Assembly (NCBI GenBank): GCA_021778575.1
Contig: JAJYCH010000158.1
Span: forward strand, 1-8,534
Reading direction: 5' to 3'
DNA from: Planctomycetota bacterium
GTDB taxonomy: Bacteria > Planctomycetota > Planctomycetia > Isosphaerales > Isosphaeraceae
Length of the DNA stretch: 8,534 nucleotides
Of the stretch, positions 5,699 to 8,534 are shown piece by piece. The notes beneath the pieces were generated by a model that ran no database searches, was not told the origin of the DNA, and saw only the letters and a list, made by a program, of their open reading frames with translations. Made by a program: the position numbers and the translations under genes. How positions within the stretch are numbered: the first letter of the stretch is position 1; every line of letters begins with the position of its first letter.

Positions 5699-5858
5699 GA
5701 ACGAACGGGCTCACGTCCGCTCCGGAGGCAATGGGGTCGGGGCATAAGCACGCCCCGACCTCGGCCGTCTTCACCTGCCGCTTGATCTCTTCGATAGCTG
5801 AGTCGGTCGCATCCTGGACCGCCCACTTCGAAACTCGACCTCGTGCGACGATCTCCAT
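5619..5858 (-). CDS. Hypothetical small protein, doubtful
   Basis: A 79-codon minus-strand frame begins at ATG 5858 with MEIVARGRVSKWAVQDATDS and AIEEIKRQVKTAEVGACL, a plausible amphipathic sequence whose first 50 or so codons favour G or C at the third position. Its 3' third overlaps the end of the integrase on the other strand and turns into low-complexity Arg/Ser residues typical of antisense reading. No clear Shine-Dalgarno precedes the ATG. The first 50 codons might be the remnant of a real gene cut by the integrase end. I do not recognise a family. Confidence 0.2.
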   Translation of the reverse strand: MEIVARGRVSKWAVQDATDSAIEEIKRQVKTAEVGACLCPDPIASGADVSPFVLTSSVVPTARRSWRATSSRSWRSQAP

Positions 5859-6036
5859 TCGGGCTAGCTGGCGGACCGCTTGTTGAACTCACCCGGAATC
5901 TCATCTCAGGCCACGTCTTCATCAAGGCGTTGCAGATGCGGAGTTTATGGGTGAAAAAACCTGGCGGAGCGGCACTCATCTTGAAGGCGTATCGCTTGTT
6001 TGTGGTCGATTGTCTGAATTGCTTCTCAAACTGTCC
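5699..6036. other. Spacer between integrase and XRE-GTPase gene
   Basis: Apart from the doubtful minus-strand frame, this spacer holds a strong hairpin 37 bases after the integrase stop: GGTCGGGGC (5735-5743), 8-base loop, GCCCCGACC (5752-5760), a perfect 9-bp stem extendable by wobble pairs, without a T-run. The remainder, about 5860-6036, becomes AT-richer towards the promoter of the next gene and shows no recognisable feature. Confidence 0.5.
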
Positions 6037-6065
6037 TTGACCTTACTGAATGCTTTCAGTGCTAT
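6037..6065 (+). promoter_or_regulatory. Promoter with perfect 16-bp operator dyad for the XRE-GTPase gene
   Basis: TTGACC (6037-6042) and TGCTAT (6060-6065) are 17 bases apart. ACTGAA-TGCT-TTCAGT (6045-6060) is a perfect dyad with 6-base arms that lies inside the spacer and touches the -10 box. Such placement is classic for binding by a dimeric XRE/Cro-C1 repressor, and the downstream gene encodes an XRE domain. Self-repression is inferred from this arrangement. Confidence 0.6.
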
Positions 6066-6066
6066 T

Positions 6067-6094
6067 CCTCCGTCGGAGAGAATCCTTTCGGAGG
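6067..6094 (+). promoter_or_regulatory. Shine-Dalgarno with anti-SD arm in the leader
   Basis: CGGAGG (6089-6094), 7 bases before the ATG at 6102, is a strong ribosome-binding site. CCTCCG (6067-6072) in the same leader is its exact complement, giving a 6-bp stem with a 16-base loop that would hide it. A rival short hairpin CTCCG-T-CGGAG (6068-6078) would free it. This could limit translation of the GTPase. Confidence 0.4.
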
Positions 6095-6101
6095 CACCCC
6101 C

Positions 6102-8297
6102 ATGAGCGACAGCGAAGTCCGTGACGATGTTCCGGTCGGTCGTTATCTTGCGGCCGTGCGTGAGGAGGCGGGCCTGACCCAGGCGCAACTGGCGGCCAAG
6201 GTTACCTTCAGCTCGACGAGCGTGTCCCGAATCGAGTCCGGTGACAAGAGCCTCAGCGCCGAGGAGTTCGAGGCGGTCCTCAAGGCGATCGGGACGACTA
6301 AGGCACGCCAACTCGGCGAATTCGTCAATCAGAAGTGGGACGTGCTGGAGCGCCCCGAGTTCGACCATCCGAACCGGGAAGCCATGTGGTCTGCGAACGT
6401 CTCGCTCCGGAAACTCCGGAAGGTGCGTGACAACCCGAAGGTCAAGAACGTTTTCGTTCGCCAGATCGACCTCTACGAGAAAGAGTTGCGGCGGCTCGCC
6501 GGGTTCCTCCGCCCCTGCGAACACCGTGTCGCATTCATCGGGAGCATCGGCGTCGGCAAGTCCACCGCCATATGCAAGCTGGCCGGCCTGCTCAAGCCCG
6601 GAGAAACGAAGCTCGAACGGGAGATCGTCCTCGACACCGGTGCCGGCGGCACGACCATCTGCCAGGTGCACGTCAGTCACGGCTCCCAGTACGGCCTGCG
6701 GATTGAGCCCCGCTCCGCATCGAGCATCCGGAAGGATGTCGAGGACTTCGCCGAGTACCTGCTCTACCTCACCCGTGGGGCCGCCGCCAAGGCCGGGGGG
6801 CAGGAAGACGACTCCCCCGGCATCTCCAAGGAGGTCGACCGGGCGATCCGCAACATGTCGGGCTTGGTGGAGAAGAAGCACAAGGACGAGGTGGGGAAGT
6901 GGGTCCGCACAGACCCGGCCCGTGAGGTCGCCTCGAAGCACACGAAGGTTGACGACCTGGCCATCGACATCCTGACCCGGATGGACCTCATTCGCAGGAA
7001 CCGGAGGGACGCCTGGTACGCCGAGGATTCCGACTCCCACCCGATGCAGTGGTTGCAGCAGATGTTCTCCGACGTGAACAACGGGCGGAGTCCCGAGTTC
7101 ACGCTGCCCCAGAAGATCGAGGTCGTGATCCCGGAGCCGGTGTTCGGGAAGAAGGACTACTGCCTGGAGATCATCGACACGAGGGGCGTATCTCAGGACG
7201 TGTACGCCGCCCGGCAGGATTTGGAGTCGCATTTCGACGACCCCCGGACCCTCGTGGTCCTCTGCTCGACGTTCTTCCAGGCCCCCGAGCAGACGGTCCA
7301 GACCCTCCTCCGCCGCGCCAGGGAGGCCGGGTTGCGGGACATCGAGGCGAAGACGGTTGTCCTGGTCCTTCCCCACGACGATCAGGTCACGCAGGTCAAG
7401 GACAACAGCGGCAACTACGTGGAGAGCAAGGAGGAAGGGTACGACCTCAAGGGAGACGCCGTGAACCTCTCGCTCGCCCAGATGGGCCTCGGCGAGACAA
7501 CGGTGCTCTTCTTCAACGTCAAGGAGGACGCCCCCCAGGAAATCCGGGATGCCCTGATCACCAAGTTGCGGGAACTCCGCCACATCTACAGCGGAAGGAT
7601 CGCACAGCTTTCCGAGGCCGTCGAACTGGTCATCGAGAATCAGGAGAACGAGGAGGTCCGCCTCGTGTTCGAAGAGGTGAATCGCCACCTCTCCACCTGG
7701 ATCGAGAAGCACCGGGTCCTCGAATGGGACGGTCAGCCGGTCCAGGAGCCGCTGATCACGGCGATCAACAACACCCGCTACGCAGCGACCGTCCGGGCCG
7801 CCGTGCGTCGGCACGGCGACTGGTCGAACCTCGACTACTATTACCAACTCGGCGTGGGGTCACGACACAAGGCCGTGGGGCTTATCGGGACACGGGTCGG
7901 GGACTTCAAGAAGATCGTCGAGCACCTGATGAGCGACGACCAACTGGCACCGGCCCGGATGTACCTCGGCAGAATCCTGGAACGTGTTGAGAACTCCGTC
8001 GGGGAAGCGTACAAGCGGATGCAGTTCGCCGGGCGTGAGGTGTTCAAGACCGACCTGCAGCGTGACTTCGATTTCTGGAACTGGTGCGACAACCGCTGGG
8101 GCAAGGGGCAGGGCTATCGCTCGGCGATCCGGGACCATACCGCCAAGCAGTTCGAGGGACATTACGAGGACGCCCACGTCCGCATCAAGCAGATCATCAA
8201 CGGCGAGTGGGAGAAGCTCGTCCAACTGCTCGATGAGATGATCAAGGACGGGGGCGGCCAACTCACTGGCTCCCCCCCGATGGCGGCGGGCAACTGA
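6102..8297 (+). CDS. XRE-family HTH fused to dynamin-like GTPase
   Basis: The 731-residue protein is intact, with GGAGG 7 bases before ATG. Residues about 12-68 form an XRE/Cro-type helix-turn-helix (YLAAVREEAGLTQAQLAAKV, then SSTSVSRIESGDKSLS). After a helical linker, residues about 140-430 look like a dynamin-superfamily GTPase. G1 is GSIGVGKS (147-154). A G2-like TGAGGTT (179-185) matches the dynamin 'GxxxTR' switch position. G3 is DTRG (359-362) in LEIIDTRGV. The expected N/TKxD G4 motif is weak: LVLPHDD (421-427) stands in its place. A long, helix-rich, charged region (about 490-731) without membrane segments follows. It is likely cytoplasmic, binds DNA through its N-terminus and switches by nucleotide binding. 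The dyad in its promoter suggests it represses itself. It forms a single-gene unit with a terminator behind it. I do not know a described system with this architecture. A defence or element-maintenance role is inferred from the neighbours only. Confidence 0.8.
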   Translation: MSDSEVRDDVPVGRYLAAVREEAGLTQAQLAAKVTFSSTSVSRIESGDKSLSAEEFEAVLKAIGTTKARQLGEFVNQKWDVLERPEFDHPNREAMWSANVSLRKLRKVRDNPKVKNVFVRQIDLYEKELRRLAGFLRPCEHRVAFIGSIGVGKSTAICKLAGLLKPGETKLEREIVLDTGAGGTTICQVHVSHGSQYGLRIEPRSASSIRKDVEDFAEYLLYLTRGAAAKAGGQEDDSPGISKEVDRAIRNMSGLVEKKHKDEVGKWVRTDPAREVASKHTKVDDLAIDILTRMDLIRRNRRDAWYAEDSDSHPMQWLQQMFSDVNNGRSPEFTLPQKIEVVIPEPVFGKKDYCLEIIDTRGVSQDVYAARQDLESHFDDPRTLVVLCSTFFQAPEQTVQTLLRRAREAGLRDIEAKTVVLVLPHDDQVTQVKDNSGNYVESKEEGYDLKGDAVNLSLAQMGLGETTVLFFNVKEDAPQEIRDALITKLRELRHIYSGRIAQLSEAVELVIENQENEEVRLVFEEVNRHLSTWIEKHRVLEWDGQPVQEPLITAINNTRYAATVRAAVRRHGDWSNLDYYYQLGVGSRHKAVGLIGTRVGDFKKIVEHLMSDDQLAPARMYLGRILERVENSVGEAYKRMQFAGREVFKTDLQRDFDFWNWCDNRWGKGQGYRSAIRDHTAKQFEGHYEDAHVRIKQIINGEWEKLVQLLDEMIKDGGGQLTGSPPMAAGN

Positions 8298-8324
8298 TCC
8301 GAGCGATTCGCTGACAACGTGCGG

Positions 8325-8356
8325 TCGTCCGGGCCTCGCCACGGCCCGGACGATTT
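8325..8356 (+). terminator. Hairpin terminator after the XRE-GTPase gene
   Basis: TCGTCCGGGCC (8325-8335), 7-base loop, GGCCCGGACGA (8343-8353) form a perfect 11-bp stem followed by TTTACT, 28 bases after the stop codon. The T-run is short, but the stem is strong. It closes the gene as its own transcription unit. Confidence 0.7.
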
Positions 8357-8401
8357 ACTCGCTGAGCTATAACCGGAAGTTGTGGATGGCGATTTGATTT
8401 G

Positions 8402-8466
8402 GGCGGCGTACCCTTGGTGAATCGCAAGACCACCGACCGGCCGAAATGGCCGAGGAGTACGCCGCC
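8402..8466. repeat. Nested inverted repeats around the start of the last gene
   Basis: GGCGGCGTAC (8402-8411) is complemented exactly by GTACGCCGCC (8457-8466), and inside the loop CGGCC-GAAAT-GGCCG adds a 5-bp hairpin. The right arm falls between a GAGGAG and the GTG at 8467. The fold could control translation or mark an element end. Confidence 0.45.
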
Positions 8467-8534
8467 GTGGATCAGTCTACTACCCTTCCCATTGCCGGGC
8501 CAACGTCCGGCACCCGAGATGTCTTGACCGAGCT
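8446..8534 (+). CDS. N-terminal start of an unidentified protein, cut by the window edge
   Basis: From ATG 8446 the frame reads MAEEYAAVDQSTTLPIAGP and on through SGTRDVLTE without a stop to the edge. A second start in the same frame, GTG 8467, is better placed for ribosome binding because GAGGAG (8450-8455 region) ends about 9 to 11 bases before it, so the protein may begin MDQSTTLP. Only 23 to 30 residues are visible and I do not recognise the family. It follows the XRE-GTPase gene in the same direction but lies behind a strong hairpin, so it is probably transcribed separately. Confidence 0.4.
   Translation, partial: MAEEYAAVDQSTTLPIAGPTSGTRDVLTE

Noticed and set aside
5976..7847. A 623-codon minus-strand open frame
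   Set aside because: It is the antisense of the XRE-GTPase gene. It is Leu/Val/Gly-rich with no recognisable domain, as is common opposite GC-rich genes.
1..8534. CRISPR array
   Set aside because: No regularly spaced repeats of 20-40 bases are seen. The only spaced repeats (3807-3861) are 10 bases long and suit integrase binding.

Overview
This is a GC-rich window from an accessory region, most likely of a planctomycete (Isosphaeraceae/Gemmataceae type). That guess rests on base composition, the style of the tyrosine recombinase and the many cytosine- or guanine-ending codons. No taxonomic marker gene is present, so the assignment is an inference. The window looks like two or more mobile or defence islands stacked at a tmRNA gene, with intact small modules set among broken genes.

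Left part (1-1951). On the minus strand a nuclease-like gene of Cap4/DUF4297 style starts at about 881 and reads leftward. Its recognisable part ends near 220, where the plus strand carries a scrap of a CorA magnesium transporter joined in frame to a scrap of the flagellar ATPase FliI. Divergently, at 1032-1919, lies an intact HTH-WYL regulator of the BrxR/CapW type, the family that represses BREX and CBASS operons. A hairpin terminator with its T-run on the minus strand follows.

Middle (1952-3500). About 700 bases carry no convincing gene but include a decayed tRNA-Ser(CGA)-like sequence and several inverted repeats. Next comes an intact minus-strand toxin-antitoxin pair of the TacA/TacT type (DUF1778 antitoxin, GNAT toxin). 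Its promoter has a good -35/-10 pair and an overlapping small palindrome.

Integration site and integrase (3684-5698). The last 35 or so bases of a tmRNA gene (T arm, acceptor strand and a CCA-like end) sit just before a perfect 14-bp terminator hairpin. The rest of the tmRNA is missing. After three spaced copies of a 10-base repeat, the third inside the promoter, comes a tyrosine recombinase. It keeps its C-terminal catalytic residues but is broken by two frameshifts and two amber codons, and it carries an extra C-terminal helix-turn-helix.

Right part (5699-8534). The most interesting gene is at 6102-8297: an intact 731-residue protein with an N-terminal XRE-type DNA-binding domain fused to a dynamin-like GTPase domain. 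Its promoter has a perfect 16-bp dyad exactly filling the end of the -35/-10 spacer, and its ribosome-binding site can pair with an upstream anti-Shine-Dalgarno sequence. A strong hairpin follows the gene. The last 90 bases hold the start of another gene within nested inverted repeats. The XRE-GTPase may be a self-regulated, single-gene defence or element-maintenance system; this function is inferred, not shown.
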